From contig JABSSW010000104.1 of assembly GCA_018902385.1 (NCBI GenBank), positions 1 to 27,756 of the forward strand: a stretch of 27,756 nt of DNA, in the 5' to 3' direction. How positions within the stretch are numbered: the stretch's first letter is position 1; each line of letters starts with the position of its first letter. The DNA comes from Physcia stellaris (Eukaryota > Ascomycota > Lecanoromycetes > Caliciales > Physciaceae). Positions 9,863 through 19,188 of the stretch are shown here, piece by piece. The position numbers were made by a program, and so were the translations under genes. The notes beneath the pieces were generated by a model. The model saw only the letters and a program-made list of their open reading frames with translations. It did no database searches and was not told where the DNA came from.

Positions 9863-11260
9863 TTTGAATTTTGTTCAACGAAAAACGACGAAAATTTTTT
9901 TTATAAAAAACAAATTTTGTTTTTTTTTTCGATTACAATTATATTCAATAAACGCGATGAATGATTTGTACGAACGCGTCATGCAAATCAATCGCGAAAA
10001 CGAAAATTGTATTAATTATCGTCAAATTTTGATCGATGATCAAATCATCAACGAAAAAATAAATTTACGAAATTGTTCGAATCGAAACGAAATTTTATTT
10101 AAAAACGAAAATTTATGAATTTCAAATCGATTAAATTTTATAATTGAAATAATTCGTGATGTTTACGATCAATTTTTTTGTGCACATTCGAACATGAATC
10201 GTATTGAGAAATTCATTAAACGTTATTATTATTGATTTAATATAAAATTATTCATCAAACGTTATATTCGTAATTGTCACAAATGTCAACGATCGAAATT
10301 TTCACACGATAATCGTCACGAATTATTAATTTCATTGTCGATTTTTAGTCAACGATAAATTGATATATCAATGAATTTCATAATCGAATTATTTGATTTC
10401 AAAAACAACAATGTCATTTGTATTATTATCGATCGTTTAATCAAAAAACGTCATTACGTTTTTTGCGTGATCGATGACGATGATTTAACAATTCAAATTT
10501 GTGTCAAAATATTCATACATTACGTATTTCGTGTTCATAAACTATTTTTTTATCATTTCAAATCGAAATGATCAATTCGTAAATCGCGTTTGAAAGTTTT
10601 TTTGTAAACGATTAAAAATCAAATATAAATTGTTCATTGTTTTTCAATTTGAAATTGATGATCAAATTGAACGAATTAATTAAAATATTGAAATTCGATT
10701 ACGTTTGTATTGCAATTATCGTCAAAATAATTAAATTGATTGAATAAATATCATGAAATTCGTTGACAACAATGATGTTTCGACAATCATCGAATTCATT
10801 TCATTTTTCATCAATAAAAATATCATTTTCGAATGATTTTCGAATCAAATTTAAATGATTACGAAATCACAAAAAAACATTTGTTAATTAAACAAAACGA
10901 ATTCATTGTCGAAAAAATGAATTGTATTATCGAATACGTCAAAATCAATATTATCGACGCAAAACAAAAAATGTTTGTTCGAATTAACAATTTTCGTTTG
11001 TTTATAAATTTTGAAATAGAAAATTATTTTTGATTAAATCGTCGTCATATAAAAACGACTCGTTCATTAAACAAACTCGATAACAAAAAATGAATTCATA
11101 CAAAATAATCAAAAAAAAATTTCGTTTATGAGTTGAAATTGCTCGACGACATGCACATTCATTCAATTTTTCATTTTTGATTGTTAAAAAAAAATTATAG
11201 AAATTCGTTGAAAAAACAATATAACGATTTTTCAAAATCAATTATTGTCGACGAAATGTT
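9863..11260 (+). pseudogene. relic D: chromovirus integrase (linker, H2C2, core, C-terminal)
   Basis: The frame from 9,957 reads MNDLYERVMQINREN and INEKINLRNCSNRNE, the usual stretch before the integrase zinc domain. From 10,119 in frame: IIEIIRDVYDQ, CAHSNMNRIEKFIKRYYY, a TGA at Trp, then RYIRNCHKCQRSK, giving H2C2. After another stop at Trp the core starts IDISMNFIIELF, where Asn replaces the first catalytic Asp. VICIIIDRLIKKRHYVFC follows. Later pieces include VKFVDNNDVSTII-like (10,750-10,800) and MNCIIEYVKINIIDAKQKMF (10,918-10,980). Gln codons survive, while Trp codons are TGA or TAA. Same clade as relic B. It is the right half of the element cut by A. Confidence 0.9.
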
Positions 11261-11264
11261 TAAA

Positions 11265-11430
11265 TGAAAATTCGATGATATATTGCAATTTCGATATCAT
11301 TATTATCGATTACAATATCGTTGCAATTAATTCGAATGAAAATTTCACGATCGCACATGATATTACGTCGACGACGACGAATTTCAAAATGTTCAAAACA
11401 TCGTGAATGTTTTTCACGAAATCAATTTAA
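11265..11430 (+). pseudogene. relic D: chromodomain
   Basis: One frame reads, after a TGA at the expected Trp, KFDDILQFRYHYYRLQYR, then stops at the two other expected Trp positions, then DDDEFQNVQNIVNVFHEIN. This is the chromodomain pattern WEVDDILxSRxxxxxLxYxVKWxG with TWYxxxxFxNAxxxVxxFH. All three Trp codons are stops. The domain sits at the C-terminus of pol as in chromoviruses. Relic B shows the same start at about 27,675 before the window ends. Confidence 0.8.
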
Positions 11431-11766
11431 AAACAACAAAATTTGCTTTGCGAAATGATTAAATCGTGAATTTTGCTATTTATGATCGATCAAAAAACGT
11501 TAACATTCAATTCGTTATTCATTTTCAAATTGATTCAAATGATTTTTTTAATCATTTTATGCATTCGTTTCGTTGTCATTTCGCGTTGTTTACAATCAGA
11601 ATTTACGTCGCATGATAAATTGAATCGTGTCAAAAATATTTTTAAAAATTGTCGTTTGATTTTATTAAATTATGAATAATGTAAAATGTCATGCAATGAT
11701 ATAAATAAACAACAAAATGTTAAAAAAAAACTCGAACGTTTACAAATTTGATCGACAAAAATTTCA
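11431..11766. other. unassigned sequence after the relic D chromodomain
   Basis: Probably the 3' untranslated part of D and possibly its LTR. I see no second LTR copy in the window to confirm this. Confidence 0.4.
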
Positions 11767-11904
11767 ATTGTTTACTAATGATTAACGAAATTATTCATAA
11801 AATTCATGCAAAATATTTGCTTTTCAAAAAATCTAATACATGCATATTTCGTTGAATGCAATGTACGAATTTATTGTCGCATATGCGATAATATCGACGA
11901 GTTA
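11767..11904 (+). repeat. first copy of a ~240-bp direct repeat, split by element C
   Basis: This stretch plus 14,416-14,450 resembles 14,505-14,740. Shared blocks are ATTGTTTACTAATG, GCAATGTACGAAT/GCAATGTACATAT, CGCATATGCG/CGCATACGCG and, beyond the insertion, ATCAACATGATCAAACTGTTC versus ATTAACATGATCAAATTGTTC. Element C sits inside the first copy. Confidence 0.6.
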
Positions 11905-11909
11905 ATCGT
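11905..11909. repeat. target-site duplication of element C, left copy (ATCGT)
   Basis: ATCGT directly precedes the 5' LTR and is repeated exactly at 14,411-14,415. Confidence 0.93.
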
Positions 11910-12072
11910 TGTTACGGTACAACCTCCACATAGGGCTGGAGTCAGGATATCTTGACAAGAACGGACTAGCGTCTTGGCAGCCTGGTCCATATCTCGCACT
12001 CTGTCTCCTAGATAGTAACAATAAAAACTACTTTTATCACCCACTTATTACATGCCTTATTGAGCCCCAACA
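11910..12072 (+). repeat. element C 5' LTR
   Basis: 163 bp, starts TGTTACGG and ends CCCCAACA. It differs from the 3' copy at three positions, all C/T with C followed by C in the unmutated state (GTCTTGG versus GCCTTGG; CCCC versus TCTC). It would supply the promoter; I see no convincing TATA box. Confidence 0.95.
12020..12025 (+). promoter_or_regulatory. AATAAA polyadenylation-type signal in the 5' LTR
   Basis: An exact AATAAA lies about 50 bases before the LTR end. The 3' LTR copy would be the one used for transcript ends. Confidence 0.5.
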
Positions 12073-12074
12073 AA

Positions 12075-12086
12075 TGGTAGCATCAT
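12075..12086 (+). promoter_or_regulatory. element C primer-binding site (TGGTAGCATCAT)
   Basis: Begins two bases after the 5' LTR and starts with TGG, as expected for pairing with a tRNA 3' CCA. The same 12-mer with one G-to-A change is at the equivalent place in element A. The tRNA is not identified. Confidence 0.8.
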
Positions 12087-12291
12087 TCAAGAAGACGATT
12101 TCTTGACTCCTATCGTCAAGGATTAACTTCCTGCAGAAGCAGTCGAGTGACAGTTCGCGAGAGCGCGAGAGTCTTATTATTGCGAAGCACATACCGCACC
12201 GAAGACATTGCGCGAAGCCGAGAAGCACGGCAACAGCATGTATACTGCTTATTAGTATCACCTAGTTGCTTGCAACAATCTAGTCAGCAGA

Positions 12292-13713
12292 ATGACGTCT
12301 AGCTTTCGAGCACCTAGCCGTATGGCATCAGAATCTATCTACTCGAGTTATTCAGACTCGCCAGAATTCTCCTACAATCAACCAGTATCCTCCATTCTCA
12401 AGAAATCATCGAGTCCTTCGAGTTCACCGAAATCCGTATCCTTTGCATACACCATGCATGATTTCCTAGAACCAACCTCTCCCTATCAGCGAATCTCCTT
12501 AACCGACAATTGGCCGTATCAATATCCTACCGTATCGGAAATGAAAGATGCCGAACTATTCATGGCCGAGGATACACGTTCTGATAAGCGTCGTCAAATT
12601 GTTGGCTGTTTTTACTGTCATTTCGTCGTGTTCGTTGACAAGTGGCATTACATCAATCCTTTGCAAGCTCATTTCGACGTATGCTCGAACTGTCCGTGCG
12701 TTCAAGATTACAAGGAAAAGCTAGAAGACAAAACTCTTTCAGTCGAGATCGATCGAATCGCCAAGGAACATCTGAATCGTGCGTTACTTCGCATAGCACA
12801 GAAGCAGGAAGAAGACCGTCAAGTCGAAAAAGCTCGTCTGACCAAGAAGCATGCAGAACGCCTTGCAGAACAAGATCGCATCGAAAAGACGCGAGCAGAA
12901 AAGATCCGTCTGGCCAAGGAACGTGCCGAGCTTCTTCAACAACAAAAGGCCGAACAAGCTCGCATTGCGAAGAAGCAGTCCGAAGCCTTTGCATGCAGAC
13001 GTTGCAGTGCGAAATTTCCTAACAACATCAAGTTCCATATCCATGTGCAAGATCACCACCAGAAGAAGGTCGAAAAGTCTGCAAGCGAGCCCGCAGAAAC
13101 TACACCAATTGCAGTATCTGCACCAGTAACTTTCCCTTCCACACCAAAGGCAGAACCTGTCACGATCACAACCTCAGAACCAGCACCGAAAGCAGTGGCC
13201 ACGATGCCTACATCTCCTGCAACACCTTCATCACCGAGTGAGCCGACATTGGTGCTCACATCATCTCCTAGCCAGTCAAAACCGACCTCGAAACCCTCAT
13301 TTCCAGATACATCACCTGTCATCCCGAAGCAGTCATCTACTGCACCGACTGCAACACCAAGAACGCAAATATCCTGGGCCGAAATTGCCTCACGGTCAAT
13401 TATTGCATCAAAGCCTTCACGTCTCCCAATATCTACACCAAAGCCAGTACCAAACGCGCTGGAGACTGCAGCAGTCGCTTGCCCGTCTACTTCGCCGCCT
13501 ACCTCCCCTCAGAAACCAGTACCAAAACACCAACACCAGAAATCCTACCTTACTATCGATGACCTGTTCGAGATGTTTGCTGAGAAGCGCCCGCAATCAA
13601 ACCTATTACACACCAAGAAACGCGCATCTTCCCCAAGCGTCTCCTCCCTCCACCAGACCAGCATTACGTCCTACTTCAGGCCTGCGGCCAATCAGAGCAG
13701 GCCGATTAGTTAG
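12292..13713 (+). CDS. BIR-like / coiled-coil / C2H2 / PIP-box protein of element C
   Basis: A 473-residue open frame, the only balanced one in the window. Residues 1-60 are Ser/Pro-rich, with a possible PP1-docking KSVSF at 47-51. Residues 67-137 fit a BIR domain: R67, W74-P75, P79, A87, F90, then C106-x2-C109-x17-H127-x6-C134 with W118 and P123. Canonical BIR spacing is CX2C-X16-H-X6-C, so there is one extra residue. Residues 141-230 are a charged Lys/Glu/Arg/Ala heptad-like coiled coil. A C2H2 finger follows (C235, C238, H251, H255). Residues 260-445 are Pro/Ser/Thr-rich, with SWAEIASR at 361-368. The C-terminus holds QTSITSYF (455-462), an exact PIP box. The gene starts at the first Met of the frame, about 205 bp after the PBS. 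Its function is unknown; zinc-binding and PCNA contact are inferences. By unverified recall, similar sequences occur in predicted Pezizomycotina transposon proteins. Confidence 0.9.
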   Translation: MTSSFRAPSRMASESIYSSYSDSPEFSYNQPVSSILKKSSSPSSSPKSVSFAYTMHDFLEPTSPYQRISLTDNWPYQYPTVSEMKDAELFMAEDTRSDKRRQIVGCFYCHFVVFVDKWHYINPLQAHFDVCSNCPCVQDYKEKLEDKTLSVEIDRIAKEHLNRALLRIAQKQEEDRQVEKARLTKKHAERLAEQDRIEKTRAEKIRLAKERAELLQQQKAEQARIAKKQSEAFACRRCSAKFPNNIKFHIHVQDHHQKKVEKSASEPAETTPIAVSAPVTFPSTPKAEPVTITTSEPAPKAVATMPTSPATPSSPSEPTLVLTSSPSQSKPTSKPSFPDTSPVIPKQSSTAPTATPRTQISWAEIASRSIIASKPSRLPISTPKPVPNALETAAVACPSTSPPTSPQKPVPKHQHQKSYLTIDDLFEMFAEKRPQSNLLHTKKRASSPSVSSLHQTSITSYFRPAANQSRPIS

Positions 13714-14115
13714 GGCTCGAAAACTCCAAATCCGAGGAGTTTTCAGCAGCATATGTCTGCGGAGTCGAACCGCACCAAATTCACCCCCAGCAAGTGGTCT
13801 GAGAAATCGGCCATTTTATCATACAAAACACCGACCTTCTCCCGCTTGCCTACCTCAGAGAAATCGAGCGTCCTGCCATACAAAATGCCAGGTATCTCAT
13901 ACCTTCGGCCAATGGCCGCACCTTGCAAATCCTCGGCCCACCTACCCAGTTCACCTGCCTTCTCCCATGCCTGCCGCATCTGCAGCGGTATTTTCGGATC
14001 GAACAATGCCTTGCATCGGCACCTACGAGCGATCCATTTCAGCCAAGCGCCTCGCCGTCATTTGGAGAGCCCTCCGAAACGCGGTCACCCCGGTCGCAAT
14101 CTCGGAGATCCTTGA
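13714..14115 (+). pseudogene. in-frame extension beyond a single UAG, with a second C2H2 finger
   Basis: Directly after the UAG at 13,711-13,713 the same frame stays open for 133 codons to a UGA at 14,113-14,115. It contains repeated short Lys/Ser/Tyr motifs (KSAILSYKTPTFSRLPTSEK, then SSVLPYKMPGISYL) and a C2H2 finger CRICSGIFGSNNALHRHLRAIH (13,972-14,037; C-x2-C-x12-H-x4-H). Either the UAG is a recent nonsense change, for example CAG to TAG, or it is read through as in some gag-pol genes. A CAG-to-TAG change is in CpA context and so is not explained by the CpY process seen around it. The reading frame and composition match the upstream gene, so I judge this part of the same ancestral protein. 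Confidence 0.75.
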
Positions 14116-14183
14116 CCTCTTGATGGAGAAATGGGTCCATTTCCTTACTTCTTTACATGTATTACTAATAGATTTCTCAAAGG

Positions 14184-14247
14184 ATGAATGCTGTCCCCGC
14201 CACGCAGCACAACGAGGACGTTGTGGTCTTTTTCGTTCGGTGGCACT
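14184..14247 (+). pseudogene. short conserved coding tail before the 3' LTR of element C
   Basis: An ATG frame reads MNAVPATQHNEDVVVFFVRW and then enters the 3' LTR, where it would end at 14,417. The DNA for DVVVFFVRW aligns with the equivalent place in element A (about 2,369-2,400, minus strand), which reads DVVYFD then a stop at Trp. So this is an ancestral 3' segment common to both elements, perhaps the end of a polyprotein. No function can be named. Confidence 0.45.
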
Positions 14248-14410
14248 TGTTACGGTACAACCTCCACATAGGGCTGGAGTCAGGATATCTTGACAAGAAC
14301 GGACTAGCGCCTTGGCAGCCTGGTCCATATCTCGCACTCTGTCTCCTAGATAGTAACAATAAAAACTACTTTTATCACCCACTTATTACATGCCTTATTG
14401 AGTCTCAACA
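14248..14410 (+). repeat. element C 3' LTR
   Basis: 163 bp, identical in length to the 5' LTR and 160/163 identical. It ends TCTCAACA and is followed by ATCGT. An AATAAA lies at 14,358-14,363. Confidence 0.95.
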
Positions 14411-14415
14411 ATCGT
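14411..14415. repeat. target-site duplication of element C, right copy (ATCGT)
   Basis: Exact match to 11,905-11,909. Host sequence with saturated composition resumes at once. Confidence 0.93.
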
Positions 14416-14504
14416 GATAAAAGAAATTTTATCAACATGATCAAACTGTTCGTTTTTTGATATCAATTTGATGTTGCAAAAATTTTCAAACTTGTTGACG
14501 CGTT

Positions 14505-14740
14505 CAATTGTTTGTTTACTAATGTTCGTCGAAATTATTTTTGACGAATTGTATGAATTGATCATTTTTCACGATAATCATTACATTCACGTTTTGTCGT
14601 ATGCAATGTACATATCAATTTTCGCATACGCGAAAATATCAATGCGTTAAACATTGTTACGATAATTTTATTAACATGATCAAATTGTTCATTTCATCGT
14701 AAATCGATTTGACGTTTTCACGATTTTTGACGAATCGATT
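14505..14740 (+). repeat. second copy of the ~240-bp direct repeat
   Basis: Pairs with 11,767-11,904 plus 14,416-14,450; see that entry. With element C removed the two copies lie about 240 bp apart, as a tandem duplication. Confidence 0.55.
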
Positions 14741-17700
14741 TCGCGAACGAAATCGATTTCACAACATTTCGAATTTATTTGTTCATTTTATCAATCATTC
14801 GATTCAACGTCATTTAAACAACATATTTAAATCGCGCAAAACATTCATCGTTAAAAAAAAAAAAATTCAATTGATCGTTTCGAAACGAAATTGAAAAAAA
14901 ACGAAAAGTAATGTGACGAACGTACATCGAATTCAATATTTGATAAAATTAACATCGAATTAACATTGTTATTTTATCACATCGAATGTTAAAATCGAAA
15001 TTCGTCTTGACGTATTCAAAAAATCAAATTTTTTATATATGTTTTTGCAAATTTCATGTATTTGTTTTTCATTTCGATATTTTCGTGTAATTATGTAATA
15101 ATATTATATTTTTGCATAACATTTTACATATTCAACGAAAATTTTATTGAATGTACATGCGAAAAAACATCGAAAAATACATCGAAAAATACGCAATATG
15201 TCAAAAAACAAAAATTCATCATTATCGTTTTTACGAAAAATTGTCGAAATTGTCGATGTGAACAAAATTATAAAAAAATTATTATCGATATAATTACAAA
15301 ATTTTCATCAAACAAATGACGCAAAAAAATTTACGATTCGATTATAATGATAATAAATCGTTACACAAAAATAACAATTTACGTTTCGATAAAATTTATC
15401 ATGAAAACGAACGAAATATGTAATTTGCTTTTCGACGACGTTTTTTTGAAATATGAATTATCGAAAAACATAATTTCAAATCGTGAATTTTTGTTTATAA
15501 ACAATTTTTGATTAACATTGTGTTATCACGCAAAAATTAAACACAAATTTAACATCGTTTTTCATTCACAAACGAATAATTAAACAAAAAAACAAAATTA
15601 AATTTTTGAATATTATTTGCGATATTTTTGCAATTACAAACAAAACAATTGAATTTCGTTGTTATTGATAATCGTTTTCGTATACAATTGTGCGAAACAT
15701 GCGTTTATTGAATTAATTTCGTTTAAAATTTTGTTCGAATATATTTTAAATTTTAATTTCAAATTCGATTTCGTTCAACAAAACATTTCGACGACGAAAC
15801 AAAAATTTCAAAATTTGTTCGATAAACGAAAAAAATTACAAAAAAATTTGAAACACAATAATGAAACGCAAACAAAATAAATCAATAAAAAAATATTCGC
15901 GAAAACATACAATATTGAAAACAAAATCATGTTGTCGATTAAAAATTTAAAACAAATGCAATCAAAAAAAAATTGTCGAACAAATATATCGAATTTTTTA
16001 AAATTAAAAACGTTGTCGACACGCAAATTTATCGTTTAAAATTGTCATTCAAATGACGCATTCATTCAATATTTCACGTGTTTTTATTCGAAAAATATTA
16101 TATCAACGAATTCATAAAATCGTTTGCGAAAATAATTTTGATAAACGATCACGAAAAAAAAAAAAAAAAAATTCGACGTGAAAAAAAAAATGTTTCGATA
16201 TTTGATTCGTTAAAAAAATATTCATCATGTGATGATAAATGAATTAAAAAAAATTGAATAACATCGACGAAACGTTGACGACGTTTAAACGAAAACGTGT
16301 CGAAATTCAATTGTTATTTTTCGTTCGAAAAAAAAAACGATCGTTCAAACGAAATTTTGCGAAATCAAATTTGAAATTCTCAAAAAAAAAACGACGATTT
16401 GTAACAAAAAAAACGTAAAATACGAATTTTTTTACAATAAATTGTTTCACAAATAATAAAATCAATAAAATTCATTTTTTTAATAATTGTGTCGTTGCAT
16501 TGAATATGTACAAATAATTAATAAATATGTTAAAATCATCAATTAATTTTTTCATGCGATGTTTTTTCAATTCGTCGTCGTTTTTGTGTTAAAAAAATCA
16601 CAAACAAAAATTTGTGAATTACAATGAACATCGTTTTGAATTTTATTTTCGTTTTTATCGTATCGACTTTTTCGATTGATTACGATTTGTTCGATTTTGA
16701 TAAAAACAATATTCAAAAACGATCATCACGTTTATTCGACGTCATTTTCGTCGAAATTCATAATTTCAACGTCAACAAAAATCTGATTTTCGTTTTTTTT
16801 TTTATTCGAGAAATTCGCAAAACGCATAATCGAAAAATTTTCATTGACGCGAAACGAATCGATTATAAAATATAAAATTTTATTGATATCGACGAATCGA
16901 AATTTCAATCGCAACAACAAATTTTCAATAAAACGATATTGATTTGATTTTTTTTGCTTTATGAAATGTTATTGAATTTTTTTAATTGTATTTTTCAAAC
17001 GTAATTACAAATTGAACATCAAATTCGTGCGTTTGTTTTTTATTGCATTTGTCAAAATCATCAAATGTTATTGAATTCGACAAACATATTTAAAAAAAAT
17101 TGACGTGCAAAGTTTGCGTATCAACACGCACGTAAAACATTTATCGTCGTGAAACGATTAAAAACATTGCGTAAATCAACGCGATCAATTGAAAACGTAA
17201 AATATTTTAAATCGACGATTTTTTTAAATTACTCGCGTATTTTTACGAGCATATTTGACGATTTTATTTAATTATTCGCGTATTTCGACGAGCAATCTTT
17301 GCAAAATTTGATCGAATGTTAATTAATTTCGCAAAATTCAAAACGAAAAATTTTGTTGTGTTAAAAACAATGAATCATTGTCATTGCGAATTGATGAAAA
17401 AATTTCGTGTTAAAAATGTGCGATCGTCACGATTTAATCGATTTTGTTTTTTTTTATTCGTTGATCGTTTCGTAACGAATATGAAATTTACATCGTTCGT
17501 CACGATAAAAATCAAATATAATGTAAAACGCATATTTAAAAAACAAATAACATAACGAGAATATTTAATTTAAAAAACAAATATGTACAAATGAAAATCG
17601 AAAAATATGTGTAAAATTTGCGAAAATTAAATTTTAATCACGTGTTTTTTTCAGTTTTGCGACAATGTTTTCGAGACACGTTCGTAACAAATTTTTTATT

Positions 17701-19188
17701 TGTTCAATTTTTTTCGTTTTCAATTCATTTTTTTAATTCGTTTTTCATTTTTTTATTATTCGTTTTCAATTTATTTTTCGTTAACAATTCATTTTTCATT
17801 TTCAATTCATTTTTCGTATTCAAATCATTTTTCAAATCATTTTTCAATTTTTTTTTTTTTTTTTTTTTCATTGTTCATTTTTTTTCACGATTTGTTTCGT
17901 TTTTTTCGATTCATAAAAATCGAAAACGAAAATTGCAACAAAAAATTCATTCAAGTAAAATCAAAAAAATTGACAAAAATTGAAAATGTGATTGAAAACA
18001 AATTAAATTTAATGCAAATTTGATTCGATATCAAACAATATATGATTTTTTGCAATTACGTCAATTGTGAAAATTTCGAAAATCGTATTCGAATATTGAA
18101 AATTTTCGCAATCGCACGATTTATAAATTGTATTCAAACATTATCGATATTCATTTTTGACATCATTCAATTATTGTTGAAATTATTAAACACGATCGAA
18201 AACAATTTATAAATATTAAAATTGATTCAAATGCGATCGAAATACGACGTTGATTGATTTAATTTTATTTGAAATATTTTGTCATATTTCGAATTTCAAT
18301 TTAACATCAAAAACAATCGTGTTGCGAAAATTTTGAATTGTCGCGATCAATTGTTTGTGACGATTTGTCGATTTTCGCAATTGTGTTTTTAATTTTGAAT
18401 ATTTCGAAAAATATCGCAAAATACAAATCATAAAAAACAACGATTGCGATAAATATTATTGACGTTGTTTTATTCATCGTTTATTAAAATTTTTAAATTC
18501 GAAATTTGAAAAAAAAAATATGTTAAAAAATGAATATCAATATAACGAAAAACATTGTTTTATTTTTTTTGTCGATATTGATCGTTATAAAAATTGCAAA
18601 TTGTAATGAGAAAAAAAAATAACAAATATAGAAATTGATCGTCGTTTTGATTTTTGAAAATTTTGAATTCGAAAATTATTTTGTTATTGTTACGAACATT
18701 TTTGACAAATAAATTTGACAAATAGATAATTAATATGATATGTGATCGAACAACGAATTATGTTTTAATTTTACGTTGAAATTAACGTGATTTGAAATTT
18801 GACGTCGCACATTGTTTGCAATTTCAATATTTTTTATTTATTTGTTTTTGCAAATTTATTGTTTTCGTTTAATTAATCAATAATACGTTCATTTAAACAC
18901 GACTCATGATATTACAATAAATTTTCAATTTTATCGTTCGTCGTGATACGCGAACGTTCAAAAATAAAATTTCAAATCGATCAAATTTTTTTGACGAAAT
19001 AAACGACGAAAAATTTTGTTGATCAAACAAACAATCAAAAAAAAATTTGACGAGACATTTGACGAAAATCGTAAAATAACAAATCGAATTTTCACGCAAA
19101 CGACGATATTTTCGACGAAAAAAAACGACGAAAAAAAAATTGATTCGATTAATTTTTTTTATCATTTTTCAATTTTTCATTTTTAATT
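14741..19188. other. unassigned saturated AT-rich relic DNA
   Basis: About 4.4 kb with no recognisable gene. CpC, CpT, ApG and GpG are rare throughout. It includes homopolymer A/T runs (for example around 16,150-16,170), two copies of a CTCGCGTATTT-type motif at 17,231-17,295, and a T-rich minisatellite-like stretch at 17,690-17,880. The part before 19,189 should contain relic B's 5' LTR and leader, but no second LTR copy lies in the window, so I cannot place it. Confidence 0.55.
17690..17880. repeat. degenerate T-rich minisatellite-like tract
   Basis: Many imperfect copies of an 11-13 base unit around TTTTCAATTCATTTTTC, ending in a T run near 17,850-17,868. Long Phe/Ser open frames over it are a by-product of the repeat. 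Confidence 0.6.

Larger units (their letters stand above)
11910..14410 (+). mobile_element. element C: young non-autonomous LTR retrotransposon carrying a BIR/C2H2/PIP-box gene
   Basis: The element is 2,501 bp. It has two 163-bp LTRs (TGTTAC to CAACA, with 4-bp TGTT/AACA inverted ends), a perfect 5-bp duplication ATCGT, and a primer-binding site TGGTAGCATCAT. Its single gene is at 12,292-13,713. No RT, RNase H, integrase or protease is present, so it must move in trans. The LTRs match at 160 of 163 positions by my alignment. Base use is ordinary: CpC and CpT are frequent, in sharp contrast to both flanks. The primer-binding site, the roughly 30 bp before the 3' LTR (compare GTGGTCTTTTTCGTTC with GTCGTCTATTTTGATTG of A), and a C2H2 finger type are shared with element A, so it is probably a derivative or satellite of that lineage. 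Confidence 0.92.

Noticed and set aside
12141-12240. tRNA gene or structured RNA in the element C leader
   Set aside because: No cloverleaf or A/B box could be made out between the PBS and the start codon.
12642-13322. Alternative open frames on both strands over the element C gene
   Set aside because: They are frame shadows of a balanced-composition gene; only the 473-residue frame has coherent domains.
11910-14410. Element C as a host gene captured between two solo LTRs
   Set aside because: The perfect ATCGT duplication outside both LTRs and the PBS inside show a single insertion as a unit, although an older gene capture by its ancestor remains possible.
17618-18023. Phe/Ser-rich open frames that look like membrane proteins
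   Set aside because: They lie on a T-rich minisatellite; two frames are open at once, which is expected from repeat composition, and no conserved motif is present.
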